Origin: Acanthornis magna
Taxonomy: Eukaryota; Chordata; Aves; Passeriformes; Acanthizidae
NCBI GenBank assembly: GCA_036785705.1
Contig: JAWUZG010000071.1
Coordinates: forward strand, 434,001 to 498,000
Direction: 5' to 3'
DNA length: 64,000 nt
The position numbers were made by a program, and so were the translations under genes. Shown here piece after piece: positions 51,910 through 64,000 of this stretch. Below the pieces are notes generated by a model. It did not search any database and was not told the origin of the DNA. It worked only from the letters and a program-made list of their open reading frames with translations. The first letter of the stretch is position 1. Every line of letters starts with the position of its first letter.

Positions 51910-54900
51910 TGTAATATCAGCACAGTCCCTTCTGCAAAATGAAGGATTTGAGGACAGGATGGACCTGTGATCAAAGTAGAAACTAGGGAGTGCATGACTT
52001 TGCAAAAGACAGAAGTAATGTTGCTTTTATAGTGTAAACAAACCAGACAGGTTGGGAGTAGTGGTGGCCTTGAATTAATATGTTGAATGAATAACTTATA
52101 AGAGTGAGTTATGATTACACAGGGACAAAAAAAGGCACACTCAAGACAGGAATAATTTTGTAACAAATAGTGACAAATTCGTATGCTTCAAAGTCATAAG
52201 TTTCTTACATCTGAAATAAAACAATTTACTTCAAGATACTGGTTTAGATTACGTGGAAGTAATTTGTTTCTTTCACACATTTACCAAGTAATTTGGATAT
52301 AAGGAAACGATTTTTGGTCACTGGAATGTGTATTAAGATATTATGTGAGTAACGCCTTTGACAGAGACCCACCCTTCTGCGATAAAGAATGGCATGTCAT
52401 GCTGCTTTAATAAAAAGTCACTTCTGACTGCAACAGTTACTGAGATAATTGTTGCTTTCATCAGTGCTATAAAAAGAGACAGAATTTTCTCTGCTTCTCC
52501 TGAGATCTAAATCCAGTATGTCCAGTAGAGACAGACATGATACTGAAGTGATGACAGACCATATTTCATTTTATGAAAACATGCTTGTGAAAATCTTCTG
52601 ATCCTGACCAAAGCTTAATCTACAGTGTAAGTTTCAACAGAATTATGTAACGGAGCAAGAATGAAACAATATTTGTCTCAGAGAGGGTTGGATCACTTTA
52701 CTGGGCACTAGAGATGTTACTACAAAAGGAAGCATCCTCTTTATTTTGGAGAATATTTTTGGTTGTAAAATTAAACACAATTTTGTGTTGGAGCACAGTC
52801 GTGTTTTAAATGTGTTATACTCAGCACAGTCTTTCCTAAGCAAACATTACTGGACAACATCAGTTTCAAGAGCTGTGTTGACATGTGGATATATACTTGT
52901 ACCTGCTTTGCCACCAGTACTTCAATTTAACAGCATTAATTTATACTGGTAAGACTCATGTGATATTCCAAAGACTGTTACTTAATAAATTTTATATCAT
53001 GATATAAAGATTTAGCTTAATTATGCTAACAGCCTCTAGTAGAGCACCATCAGAAAGATTAAAGTCATTAAAGAATTGTTCAAACCACAAGATGAAAATG
53101 TTACATTGGAAGAGTCAAGTGAGGTTCTGTGAGGTTACTTTTAAAATTTATGTCTTGAAAATATAGTAGAATTGTCGCAGAGGTCTTTCCAAATAACAGC
53201 TGTGTGCTCTCATCATGGAACAGCATTCTTTCCAGGCAGGAGCATCTCCTGTGTGATCTGCTCCATTTGGAATTTACTGGAGCAGCTCTTCACTTTGGGG
53301 CTCTTGTCAAATTAGAAATATAACTTTTTGACTCTGATGTCAGTCATCTTCTGTTCTTGTTCAACTGTTTAGACTACCAGCTGAGCCCAAGCATGAGATT
53401 CAAAAGCAAGCCATAAATTTTATGCTTGCTCTATTTAGAAAGATTATGGGGCTGAAACTCAAGTCCCTTCTCAGACTCACAAATTTTTTGTCTTTGCTGT
53501 AGCATCTATGCCCCTAGTCATGCTCATCTTTGCTACTTGGGATTAATCAGTGTATTTGGAGAAGAGAATTAAGTCCTATGTCCCTAAAGCTTTTCTTTTT
53601 GCCGGAAATGAACAAAATTACCTTTGTTTAGATTTTTTCTTACATTTTGCATATTTGGCCCTAAAACTTATCATTTATTTCTTTGCAAATAATGAACCAG
53701 AAAATTATCAGAAGCTCAAAATTAATTTTTCTTAGAGCCCAAAAATAAGGGTTTTATTATCTTTAATACATACCCATGTCCCTGGGATACTCTTACTAAG
53801 AGCCACAATAAATATCTGTACATTCCTAGGATCCGCTTGTCCTAGAGTGAAAGAGGTGGTTTGGGATAAAGTGTAATTTGTCTTAATAAGAAATACTCTC
53901 TTGTTTTCAGTTACACAGTGAGGAAGTTAGGTTTAAATCCAGGACTGAGGAAGAGGTACTGGTTGTTTTCTATGTAGGAAATGTATGTAGGCAATGGAGC
54001 TGTTTTGGGCTCCTTGCCCAGCCAGAGGTAACCTTTGTGTAAGGTTTGCACTTCATTCTGTCACTGTGATTCTTATTCATTGAGAATTTCACTGTTACTC
54101 ATATTGTGTCTGTTTGAGAAGGAAAAAGTAAAAAATGAACTTAATTTCTATATGCCTACTAATATATTTAGCCTAGAATTAAGTACAACAGACTGAATTG
54201 CTGCAGATTATGAACAAGATTTTGAGACAGATTATACAGACATTTAACTCTTTATTTGAACTGAAAATAGCTTAGTTTTCATTTTAGTCTTTTGAGAAGG
54301 CATCTCTGGCTTCAATCAAAACATGTTTTTAAAATTTTCCAACAAATATTTGTTAATATTTCCCAGAAATAAATCTGATTATTTACATTGTTTTCCCATA
54401 TTCTTTTAAGTCAATGTTAACTAACACACTTATCTGAAGAAATTGAAGTAATTTCTATAAACCACATATATTTTTTTCTAACAACAGAATGAATAATATG
54501 TGATGGGAAGGAAAATACACAAGAAAAAAGTATAAAAACATTTTTTAGAAATTATCTTTTTAAACAATATCCATTCCACATTCTCAGCTAAGGCAAAAGG
54601 AGCTGAATATTCTTTATGGTTCTGGGAAGTCACTTCTGCTGTAAAACAGTGAATTATTATCTGCTTTATTCACTGAATTGTCTAACAGAAGATGAACCCA
54701 TAGAATATATTGGCTGTGTCTGGTTTCAATTTGTTTTGTCTATAAAAAGTCAAAGCTTCCTGTAAGCATTATCAGACAAAATAAATAAAGTAAGAGAGAT
54801 AATTGTTTAATGAACTTGGAGCAACATGATTCAGCCAGAATACCCTCACAGATTTTGCCAAAGCTAATAAAATTCTTTTGCACCCTACTTATTATTTTTG

Positions 54901-57900
54901 AATAAGTATCAACTTTATAAATTCTTAAGGGCATTTTTAAAACCAGTATTGAATTCTGTTTCTTTATATTCATGACTGCTTTAGTAGTTTGGACTCTGGT
55001 AATCACCATGCAATTGAAAATGAGCTGAAATGAGCTGATGTAGACCTCAGATGTCATCTAGAGTAAATATTATACAATCATGGGCTTTCTTTTTTTTAAT
55101 AGAAGTTGGGCATTATGTCAAAATCTATGGAATTTACTATACAGTTATAAAGTACCAGAAAACACCTTTTCTTCATCCTACTACATAAATGGGTTTACAA
55201 TTGTCACTAAGGTTCTTCACTGTGTTATTTTTTTTCTCTGGAAACAAATTCTATCATGTTGACTAGAACCATCTGCTCTAATGTAGTATAAAATATTACA
55301 ATATTGTTCCTCAATGACAAAAATGGATTAAAAAATTTACTCATTTTTTGTTATTTTTATGTCTTATTTCAGATCAACCTTTGCCAAAATATGATCTTAA
55401 TGCAATTTTTAGCAGCAAAACTACAGTTGTTTTCTGTTTGTGAAGAATAAAGTTAAACATATAATAATCTGTGCTGGGTCAGTGCAAATATTTGTGTATC
55501 CTTTTTATGACTAGTAGCGAGAGATAAGAAAGCACATTATGAAAATGCAAGCATATTTCCCTGCTATATTCTCCCAGCTTCCATGGAGTGCTAATGAGGA
55601 AAACGAAGGAGAACTCTGAGAACTTTTGGAAATTTCTGACCCTCTCTGACATTAAACACTATTTTGGAAACTTAAAGCCTCTGATTTGCCAGTCATCCCA
55701 AAATATTATGCAAATTTCTAGGGAAAAGCAAAGCTGAGTATTTTTGGAATAAAATGTAAAGCTTAAAGAATTGATCTCTCTCTATTTGGAAACATCTAGT
55801 GGATAAAATGTAGGATGATAATGACAAAATAGTGTCTCTTCGTTGTTTAAAATGCAATTTTGGAACAGTGCTTAAGACCCACTGGGTTTCAGAGAGACTT
55901 CAAATGTAGTTAACTGCAAACACATTCATGAAATACAGATGTTCCTTTTCCTAGTGGATTGATAGCCGAGAATGACTTGGACCTCATGTAATTCCTTGAG
56001 TTCAGGCACAGAACTTTAACACAAATAATTCTGGAAGCATTTGCTATAACTATTTGAATGCAAAAACCGAAGTTTTGGTGACAGTGTATTTATGCACTGG
56101 GAAACAAGCATATTTAATGACAGCTATGGGTCTGCAATAGGTGACTCCTAATGTCAACTTTTATGAATTAACACTGCCCTAAGGTACTCTCAAAACCAAA
56201 CTTCTTGTCCTAAATTTTTAGGCATCAGTCCATAGATGACAGGCATGGTTTCAGGCAAGGCTTTAGGCATCTTATCACTTGAGGCCCCACAGATTTGAGG
56301 GGCAGTATAAATCTAAAAGGTCTGCTAACTAAAATGCTTATATTTCATTGCTGAATTTTAATTACTGAACAGTTCCTGAATTCTCTCATGAACATCAAAA
56401 TTAATGAGGTCCTCTTTTCTATGGACTTTTGTCCTGTGTCCCACATAGAAGTCCCATTCTCATTACTAATAATCTCCTGAATCTCTATTATTTTCTGAGA
56501 TTCTCTGTGGTAAAAGCTTGAATTCCACTTATATGTCGCTCAATCTCTCCCAGATGTCTAGGAGCCTCTGAGGCAATACACGCTCAGCATCTGCACTTGG
56601 CTGCTGCTCTGTGTCTGCTTGTAGGCATTTGGAATAAGCAACTGCTGAGCTTCTCCTTCAGCATTTCTCCCAGCAGCAACTCATCACAGACATCAGTTCT
56701 CTGAAACCTTGTTGAACTTCGAGTTTGTATGATTTTTAACTGAACCTCAAAAGTGTTCAAAAAGTATTGCAAAATATGAAGGATAGGTGGGCATAACAAT
56801 TACACAAGTTTGTTTTCTCGAGTGTTCTAGCTGAGAAAAGAAAAAAAATTGTATTTGAAGATAAAATTCTGAAATGTACTTTAAAAGCTAAGGATTCTGA
56901 AGGTAAATCAAAAGAACCAGGCACAACCATTTTCTTTGCCAGCCTCAGGGTTGGGAAACACAAAATTAAATCATGTTTTTCTGGGTTTTTTTGGCTAATA
57001 TTATGTCATTTTCTTCTGCACACGAAAGCTTACATGTCCCATCAAAGTAGTAGTGTTCTTGTAGTAGAGACAGTCTAAGTAAGATATAAACAAGGAGAGC
57101 TGTGTAGATATTAAGTCAGCCAAAGTATCTGGGAAAAACAGCATGCACGCAAGCCTTTCTTCAGCTCTGAAATACAGGCAGTAAACTGCAGACTAAATAC
57201 AGGTTGGAAACAGTCGAGTTTGGCATAATAAAATTATACTTGAAGAAATTGTTGCCAACTCTGTGCTTCGCAGAAATGTACTGCTCCTCTCTGGTTTAGA
57301 TCTATGAAAGTTTTGAGTGCCTGTTTGTTTGTTTATATCTCTCCAGCCATATTAGGTGTTTAATAAAGTAACTGCTTCTCCTTTGGAACATTGCTTGCTT
57401 CAGAGAGATGTTTTATATCCCACTTACTTCCTTGGTTTTCTTTTCATAAAAGCAAGTAGTTTGTTAAAAAGAAGTTACTTCTGTCAAGGTAAAAAGTCTT
57501 ATTCTAGGGATTTCTAATCTGAGTTTCAGTGTTGTAGCCCCTGATAGTAGGATTCCATTTTTCATAACTATTGTAGTGGATTTCCTCATAATTTTTAATA
57601 TTTCTTTTTTATATTTCCTTTGTTCCCTGTTGCTGCAGCTTCATTTCCTCTGGTCAAGAGAGCAAGCCACTTAGTGATAGATTTTCATCTTAGTGTAATA
57701 ACACTTGTGAAAAGGGAGAAGGAAGTGAAAATGTGAAGAATAAAAATTATTACTCCAGAATAATTATATATGGTGTCTGGAATTTCTATAGAACACGTAA
57801 GGGATCATATAATGTTAAAAAAACTCCATGTATTACATCTTGAATAGGCTGTAATCTAAATTAGAAAAGACACATATAATTCAATAGACCAACAGTTCAA

Positions 57901-57971
57901 AGGGGAGTCCCCTCAGCTTTCCTGCACTGGGAAAAAGGGAGAAAGAATTTCCTGATAATCTTCTTTTAAAG

Positions 57972-57984
57972 AAAAAAAAAAAAA
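57972..57984 (+). repeat. A(13) homopolymer
   Basis: Thirteen A in intron 6, unassociated with a recognised element. Confidence 0.9.
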
Positions 57985-60332
57985 GATAATTATATCTTCT
58001 GTGAATGACAAACCATGTAAACTGCAAACAAACCCAGTTTGAATGGTATCTGAACAACTATGCTGCACTTCTGCTTTCTGGCTTTTAGGGAGACAAGCTT
58101 CCCGTTGGGTAGTCAATGCAGAGCATATTTTGCCTAACTCTGAGATGAGTGACAGTGACCAGTGGTGAAAGATGTCAGAGAAAACCCCTTGACTGCTCTG
58201 GTATGACACTGACAGAGCTACTAGAACAGGAGACCCCAGGTGGGACAGTCAGAGGGTAGAAAGGCAAGGCAAGGAGATGGACAGAATCAAAGGAACAGAA
58301 AGAAAACAGTGACAAGTACAGAAGGGTGTGCCAGCTGCAGACAGGGTTTATACAGGTGAGGAACAAGCTTTTATATTCTAGGAGCGTTGTATGAAGCCAA
58401 ATATGAATGTGAATGCCAAAAAAGCAGTAGGTGAGAGATAACAGAAAGCATCAGAGTGGGAAAGCTTGAGGAGCAGGAGCTCACACTGGAAGACAGGTGT
58501 GTCCAAAGCAAGATATCACCAGTATTACCTACAACCAGTATTTACAGAGACTTATATAGGAAATATTCTACTGGAGAAAAAGGGTATAATGAAATAACAC
58601 GCAGGAAAGGAAAAGCCAACTAACAGCTTCCTCCCATATTTCAGTCTGAGACTTTTTTGAGACTTGTCACAGATGACTGAATTTCAGTTCTTGCAGATGA
58701 AGCACTTTGTCCATGGGTATCTCTTGATAATCTCTGAGGCAAAAAGCAGACATGCTTATTCAAAATAGAAGTTAGTGTACTCAGTTCAGCATAGCCAAAT
58801 GTGGCATGTCTCCTTGGCCTCTACTATCACTGTGTCACCAAAGACATGTTCAGCTAGGGTGGTGAAAAAAAAAAAGAGTCCTGAGTAAAGTATTTTCTAC
58901 TGTAATTCTCTGCAGGAACAACAAATAAATTCCCTCAATTTTTATTTTTTGGACCAATCAAACTTTTAAGCTTCTAAAATTTTTAAATTAATTTTCTTTA
59001 GAAGTTTGCAGCTGATATATCTATGCATTGACTGAGTGAATATTACCTGTGCTAGCACATGGCCTCTGGGGAGGAAGGATTTCATCCTCAAGAGACCCAA
59101 ATAATCAGGGCTGGAGCCACAGCAAAGCAATAAAGAAAAAAGAGAGAGGGGTCTACTTTCAGTGTTTTCATCTCATGTTAGGAGTGACTGAAACATTATA
59201 TAAAGAAGATCGATGTCTTGCCAATGTGTCTCACAGACACATTTCTCATTACCTAACCTTTAGTCCCAAGGAAGTCTCTTGATTTTAACCCCTTTAAAAA
59301 TATGTGCTTTCTGGAAATAATCCAATCTTTCATTTACTTTGACTAGGAAATTTTCACAGGACCTTCTAATGAGCCCCCCAGTACACCACTGTACGCAAAT
59401 CAGGACATTTCTAGTTCTCATTTTTCCTATCTTAAGAAATATGAATAAGCACAGCCATGCTGGAATAGTTCTTCAGAAGTAAATATTACAGTTTAAAATA
59501 ATTTTTACTGTTTAGAGAGAAAAAAAAAGGAAAATGTAAAATGGAGCAAAGAGTTCTCAGGTATGCACTAATAGTTTAAAAGGAGCAATTATTCTAATAG
59601 GTAGTAAATAAATTAGCAACATTAAATAAAATCTTAAATCTAATATAATAAAATATTCACTACAATTTAAACAAATTTAAAACCTGGAAGATGTATAAAA
59701 ACATATGTCTAGGAATTAGTTTTGGAAATTAATTATACTTTTTGTTTCATTACTTTTTTTCCATGTTTGAAAATTTTATAGTTTGCTTAACTGGAAATAA
59801 GACCATCTGAATATATGGAATGTGAGGAGAACTAGGTACCTTAAATATTTTACTGATGGGGTTCTTTTAATTTTTAAAAAATAAATTTAAAGTACTCTCC
59901 ACTGTGCTTTAGGAGAATATAGGTTAATTTAGACTCTTTTTAATATTTTATAATGTGCAGAAGAATTCTGTTTTGACTCAATTGTCTAAATGATAGCTAG
60001 GTTTCACACCATATGAAATACATAGTGGAATATGACTATGTCCAGTATTCCCAAGGAACGATGTGCAAATACAGCTTCACGCTATTAATGTCATGTACCT
60101 GGAAATTGATTTCCAGCTGATAACCTCAACTGCCCTTTCAAACACCATTTGAACTGCATGACAGTCTAGATCATACATATTGGTAGAATTATTTTAGAGA
60201 CTGTCAAACTGGAACAAAGAAAGCTATGACCAGTGATTAGAATGTACAGGTAAAAATGATGTTTTTATTATTGTATAAAGGCTCTACCAATTACAATAAT
60301 TACATCTAGTTATTTTGCCAACTTTTTTCTAG

Positions 60333-60499
60333 GGTTTTGGTAGCCCATCAGGTGAACATTGGCTGGGAAATGAATTTATCTTTGCAATTACAAGTCAGAG
60401 GCAATATTCTCTAAGAATTGAATTAATGGACTGGGAAGGAAACCGGGCATATTCACAGTATGACAGATTTCACATAGGAAATGAAAAGCAGAATTACAG
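60333..60499 (+). CDS. ANGPT1: ANGPT1 exon 7: fibrinogen-like domain, central part
   Basis: The exon has 55 complete codons (GFGSPSGEHWLGNEF to GNEKQNY) plus two bases of an Arg codon completed in exon 8. It is equivalent to human residues 347-402. The acceptor is caacttttttctag and the donor is ACAG|gtaaga. The motif GEHWLGNE and the stretch RIELMDWEGNRAYSQYDRF are typical of the angiopoietin fibrinogen-like domain. About three of 56 residues differ from human by memory: Asn to Ser, Tyr to His (60357-60359) and Met to Ser in RQYSLR. There are no cysteines, as expected. The next exon (131 nt in human) is not found in the remaining 3.5 kb, so intron 7 runs out of the window. Confidence 0.97.
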
Positions 60500-61043
60500 G
60501 TAAGAATCTATTGAAATTCTTTTGACTCTGCTTAGTGATAAATATTGTTCATTGTTCACTTGTTAAATAAGAGAAAGGACAATAATATGATGCTGATTTT
60601 CATCAAAAGTGAATAAAGAGGGTAAAAATAAAACAGAAATCAGATTTCTCAGTGATGGAAGGATAGAGTAAACATAACGTATCTGAGAAAAAAGGATCTA
60701 TTAATTGTGTTGACTGGTAAAACTACTAAAAGTTGTATAACTTTTTGCATCAGAACTCAAAATTGATTTCATAGAAAAAAGATTTGGATTCTTCATTACA
60801 ACCTGAAGGATATCTGCCTCAGAACATAAGACTGAAACAACAGACACGGGAATGTAAATGACCAAAAATGCTGTTAAACCATCTGTTACTTCCAAACTAA
60901 AAATTTAGTGTAAATAAAGAGGAAAAACAGAATACTGGGTCTTATAGTTAGGAAATTAAACACAAAAAAATTTCTCAATAATATTTTGCTCCCTTACTTT
61001 GTTATAAGATAAAAATGTAGGAAACTTAAATCAGCTTATTAAC

Positions 61044-61061
61044 AAAAAAAAAAAAAAAAAA
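61044..61061 (+). repeat. A(18) homopolymer
   Basis: Longest pure mononucleotide run in the window, in intron 7. Confidence 0.92.
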
Positions 61062-62101
61062 GGAACAACTTGAAGACACAAGTAAAGTGGATGACCTAAG
61101 TGGTCAATTATATTATTTTTAATCATTACTTCGTTTGAACAGACAGTACAATGCTAGAAAAAGAACATGAAACCCATGAAAATCAAATTATTTATTACAA
61201 CACAACTAATTAGCATAAAACTCAGTAGAGAAACAGATGTATTGTAAACCCAAACATTCAAGTCATAGCATGTGAAGCTAGGCTGGTATTTAGATCTTTA
61301 AATTTGAGTAAAATGATTCTCAGAAATGCTGATTGCCTCCCTCCCCCCGGGTCCCCAGAGGAGTGGAGGTGAGAGGAATTTGCTCTTTCTACTGAGCGAA
61401 CTCTGCCCAGGTACAACACAGAGTGGTGCCCCTGCCCTCTGGGGTTTGTTGGGGGCAGCACTGAATGGTGCAGAAGTGCAAAAATACATTTAGAATGAAT
61501 CAGTATGAGTTTAGCTCCTGCATAAAGCATGGGCTGTCCCACAGAACGCACAGGAGTGCTCCAACCCCTGGCTCCAACCAGCCTGGCACTGCCCACGGAA
61601 AGCCATTTCCCCTGAGCAGGAAAGGTGGAGAGCCTATTCTGAGGCAGTTTTAAACAAAGAGAAAATATAAGTAGAGGAAATTTGTCAAAACAGATACTAG
61701 AAAGATTTAGACGAAACAGAAAAAGAACAATATAAAAGTGAATGATATGGGGGTCTTAAACATCCATAGATGATGTTCAAAAGAAAAGATGGGACAAATC
61801 CTCATCAAATGAGGAAAAATATTGAAGGACAATTAGACAAAACTCAAAAATTTATGATTAATCAGGGGAAAGAACAGGAATATTATTCAGGATGAATTAA
61901 AATTACTGATTTGTTAACAAAAACAAGGTCTTTTTTGGTCATCTTCTCAGCTGAGTAGGGACAACGTGTATTGTTGAGAAATCAGAAGGGTGTTGAAGTT
62001 TTAACAAGTTAAACCTTATGTTTAAAGAGAATTTACTTTTCAGGACTCCTTTGGGTTCATTCACGGCAAAATAGCAAGAGAATGTCTTATTTCAAAATGC
62101 T

Positions 62102-62185
62102 GGGAAGGGAAGGGAAGGGAAGGGAAGGGAAGGGAAGGGAAGGGAAGGGAAGGGAAGGGAAGGGAAGGGAAGGGAAGGGAAGGGG
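62102..62185 (+). repeat. (GGGAA)17 array, potential G-quadruplex on the sense strand
   Basis: Seventeen runs of at least three G, each separated by AA, with no interruption; the last run has four G. Any four adjacent runs satisfy the G3-N(1-7) quadruplex rule with two-base loops, and the transcribed pre-mRNA carries the G-rich strand. The complement is (TTCCC)n, which gives the Pro/Phe/Ser repeats seen in minus-strand frames. Confidence 0.97.
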
Positions 62186-63561
62186 AAACCCACTTTCATT
62201 ATAAAGAAGGGAGACCTTTTGTAATATAAACAATATTTTATGAATGTGGAAGAAATGATAAAAATTGATCCATGTAAATTGTTCTTGCTGATCAATAAAA
62301 ACAAAAGTGACACAATTCAAATCTGTAGAAATTAAATCAGAGAGGGCATACAGGCCTCAAAGAGTAAAATGTTGAGTAACAAGCATAAATTCTACTATCC
62401 ATGTCCAAAGTCACTTTTTCACAAAAATCAAAGGGAATTTCACTGCAGGCTATTGACTACACTTTTGGTTCTTGTCTTATTCTATAATAAAAATGAAGGC
62501 CAGAATGAGATCTGCTCACACTGTGTGGCCTCCTTATGGTGCAACAGAAGCTCCTCTGTTGAGGAAATGGGGAATCAGTTTCATTTATATTTTTTGGGGA
62601 TAAGCAAAGAGGAAAACATAAAGAAGTAAAAAAAGCCCATCTCTGTTGGCCTTTTGGGGTTTTAATTCCTTGATTATTTTTACTCAAATACATTGAATAT
62701 TTGAAGAACATAACTGAGTAACGTGACAATTCTGGAAATAATGATGTGTAAGCCACATACAAATCTAAATTGTTTTTCATGCTTGACAAATGCACTAGTG
62801 CCTAGTCCAGACAAATATATGCCCAACAGATATTTTGCAAACCAAAATTATGTTGGGCTTTCTTAGAAATTTTTACAGGACTGCATCCTATGACATAAAA
62901 CCTCTTTATTTTGCTTGCCAGCATCACTATCTGTGATAGAAGCAACTCCAGAAGGCTGGCTGAATGAAAACCTAATAATATATTGAGTACTAAACAGCTG
63001 GCCAGTGTTCAGAGCATGCTGTTTCCCCTTTATCTGAGGAGCTGCCATTAAGGATTTAAATGATTCCTCTGAAGTTGAAAACCACAATTCCCAAACTCCT
63101 TCTCCCAGTGCCTTTCCTTCACAACTTTCGGGCATTTGCTATGTTTGCTTTTAATACCTCAAACACAGAACAACATACCTTCTCAAAACTTTAGTTACTG
63201 TTATTTAAAATAATTTTGCCAAACAAAATAGATGCTCTCTTATTTTTGGAAGCTCTTCTCTTATAATGACCTACATTAAATGTTGTTTCTGCTAGCAAAA
63301 ATAAGTATTTTTAGACTGACTAGACTCACATTAGTTTCAAATAACAGAAGTTCACTAAGTCATAGTAAGTAACCTGTAAAGAGATGAATTTCTGTGCTGG
63401 CCTGGGAAATGGATCAAGAAAATCTGAAATAGAGAAAGGGCATTGAAATGAAAATAAAAGCTCAAGAAGTGGAACATCTTTAATTTTGCTATGGTAGTAC
63501 CTTGTACATTTGGAAGACAAGAAAAAAAATAAGCTTCCAGGTCTTATGCTTGAATACAGTT

Positions 63562-63577
63562 AAAAAAGAAAAGAAAA

Positions 63578-63641
<64 letters not shown>

Positions 63642-63927
63642 GAAAGAGAAAGAGAAAAAGAAAAAGAAAAAGAAAAAAGAAAAAGAAAAAGAAAAAGAAA
63701 AGAAAAAGAAAAAGAAAAAGAAAAAGAAAAAGAAAAAGAAAAAGAAAAAGAAAAAGAAAAAGAAAAAGAAAAAGAAAAAGAAAAAAGGAAAGGAAAGGAA
63801 AGGAAAGGAAAGGAAAGGAAAGGAAAGGAAAGGAAAAAAGGAAAAAAGGAAAAAAGGAAAAAAGGAAAAAAGGAAAAAAGGAAAAAAGGAAAAAAGGAAA
63901 AAAAGGAAAGAGGAAAAAAAAGAAAGA
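63562..63927 (+). repeat. 366-nt uninterrupted homopurine tract
   Basis: Only A and G occur from 63562 to 63927. The internal order is GAAA units (about 63578-63640), GAAAGA units, AAAAAG units (about 63655-63786), ten GGAAA units (63787-63835), then GGAAAAAA units (to about 63915). The change of unit along the tract suggests successive expansion of mutated units. Lys/Glu/Arg-rich frames on + and Phe/Ser-rich frames on - across it are artefacts. It can form intramolecular triplexes and is difficult to assemble. Confidence 0.97.
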
Positions 63928-64000
63928 TCATGAAGTGATAAAATCTGCCTGAGAAAATATCAAAAATAATTTTCATGTTGTTCTTCCAAAATCCAGCCCC

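Larger units (their letters stand above)
44995..60332 (+). other. ANGPT1: ANGPT1 intron 6 (15338 nt)
   Basis: Phase 0 intron, gtaagg to ttctag. It contains the T-skewed block at about 47.6-50.2 kb that begins with a 13-nt T run, a perfect 20-nt palindrome (51890-51909), A runs (57972-57984 and near 58866) and very AT-rich sequence at 59.5-60.0 kb. No conserved protein segment was recognised. Confidence 0.92.
1..64000 (+). other. ANGPT1: Central part of the angiopoietin-1 gene (coding exons 2-7 and flanking introns)
   Basis: Six exons in one orientation join without a frame break into a protein segment that matches angiopoietin-1 nearly residue for residue. Exon lengths are 156, 122, 233, 128, 102 and 167 nt. 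Intron phases after exons 1 to 7 are 0, 0, 2, 1, 0, 0, 2. Angiopoietin-1 is a secreted glycoprotein that multimerises through its N-terminal and coiled-coil regions and activates the receptor tyrosine kinase TEK/Tie2 on endothelium through its fibrinogen-like domain. The start codon, signal peptide, last two exons, promoter and polyadenylation site are all outside the window. The paralogues ANGPT2 and ANGPT4 are excluded because the coiled-coil part is only about 10% different from human ANGPT1 (17 of 170 residues, from memory). Confidence 0.97.
60500..64000 (+). other. ANGPT1: ANGPT1 intron 7, 5' part
   Basis: Begins gtaaga and continues past the window end. It holds an 18-nt A run (61044-61061), the GGGAA array (62102-62185) and the long homopurine tract (63562-63927). 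A mildly GC-richer patch at about 61.32-61.63 kb has open frames on both strands but no recognised homology. Exon 8 is not reached. Confidence 0.93.

Noticed and set aside
62087..62320. Minus-strand frames with repeated Leu-Pro-Phe-Pro-Ser units
   Set aside because: Direct translation of the (TTCCC)n complement of the GGGAA array.
63502..63976. 143-codon Lys-rich + frame and 138-codon Phe/Ser-rich - frame
   Set aside because: Translation of the homopurine tract; not proteins.
60500..64000. Search for ANGPT1 exon 8
   Set aside because: No segment encoding the expected continuation after NEKQNYR was found, so the exon lies beyond the window.

Overview
The window is a stretch of vertebrate chromosome, almost certainly from a bird. 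It holds the middle of one large gene on the + strand: ANGPT1, which encodes angiopoietin-1, the secreted agonist of the endothelial receptor TEK/Tie2. The bird assignment rests on three things. The protein is close to, but clearly distinct from, the human protein as I remember it. Recognisable interspersed repeats are sparse, and I find no Alu, B1/B2 or L1. One repeat at about 15.04-15.84 kb belongs to a family I know only from bird genomes.

Six consecutive coding exons are present, all with GT-AG introns and one continuous frame: 13224-13379 (156 nt), 14268-14389 (122), 23068-23300 (233), 39341-39468 (128), 44893-44994 (102) and 60333-60499 (167). By codon count against the human protein they are exons 2-7. 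They encode about 303 residues (human numbering roughly 100-402): the coiled-coil oligomerisation region (exons 2-4), the linker (start of exon 5) and the first part of the fibrinogen-like receptor-binding domain (exons 5-7). Exon 1 (signal peptide and superclustering segment) lies before the window. Exons 8-9 (rest of the fibrinogen-like domain and the C-terminus) lie after it.

The rest, about 98.6% of the window, is intron: intron 1 (3' part, 1-13223), intron 2 (888 nt), intron 3 (8.7 kb), intron 4 (16.0 kb), intron 5 (5.4 kb), intron 6 (15.3 kb) and intron 7 (5' part, from 60500). These are AT-rich. Their visible structure is microsatellites, homopolymers, a few palindromes and the one interspersed repeat. 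Intron 7 carries two striking purine tracts: a 17-run GGGAA array and a 366-nt uninterrupted A/G tract. Intron 6 contains a T-skewed block (about 47.6-50.2 kb) that could be a degraded minus-strand retrocopy.

I see no second protein-coding gene, promoter, CpG island, tRNA, rRNA or CRISPR array, and no new multi-gene system. The observations most worth checking are small changes in the ANGPT1 coding sequence (a gained glycosylation sequon and loss of a possible tandem splice donor) and the repeat structures.
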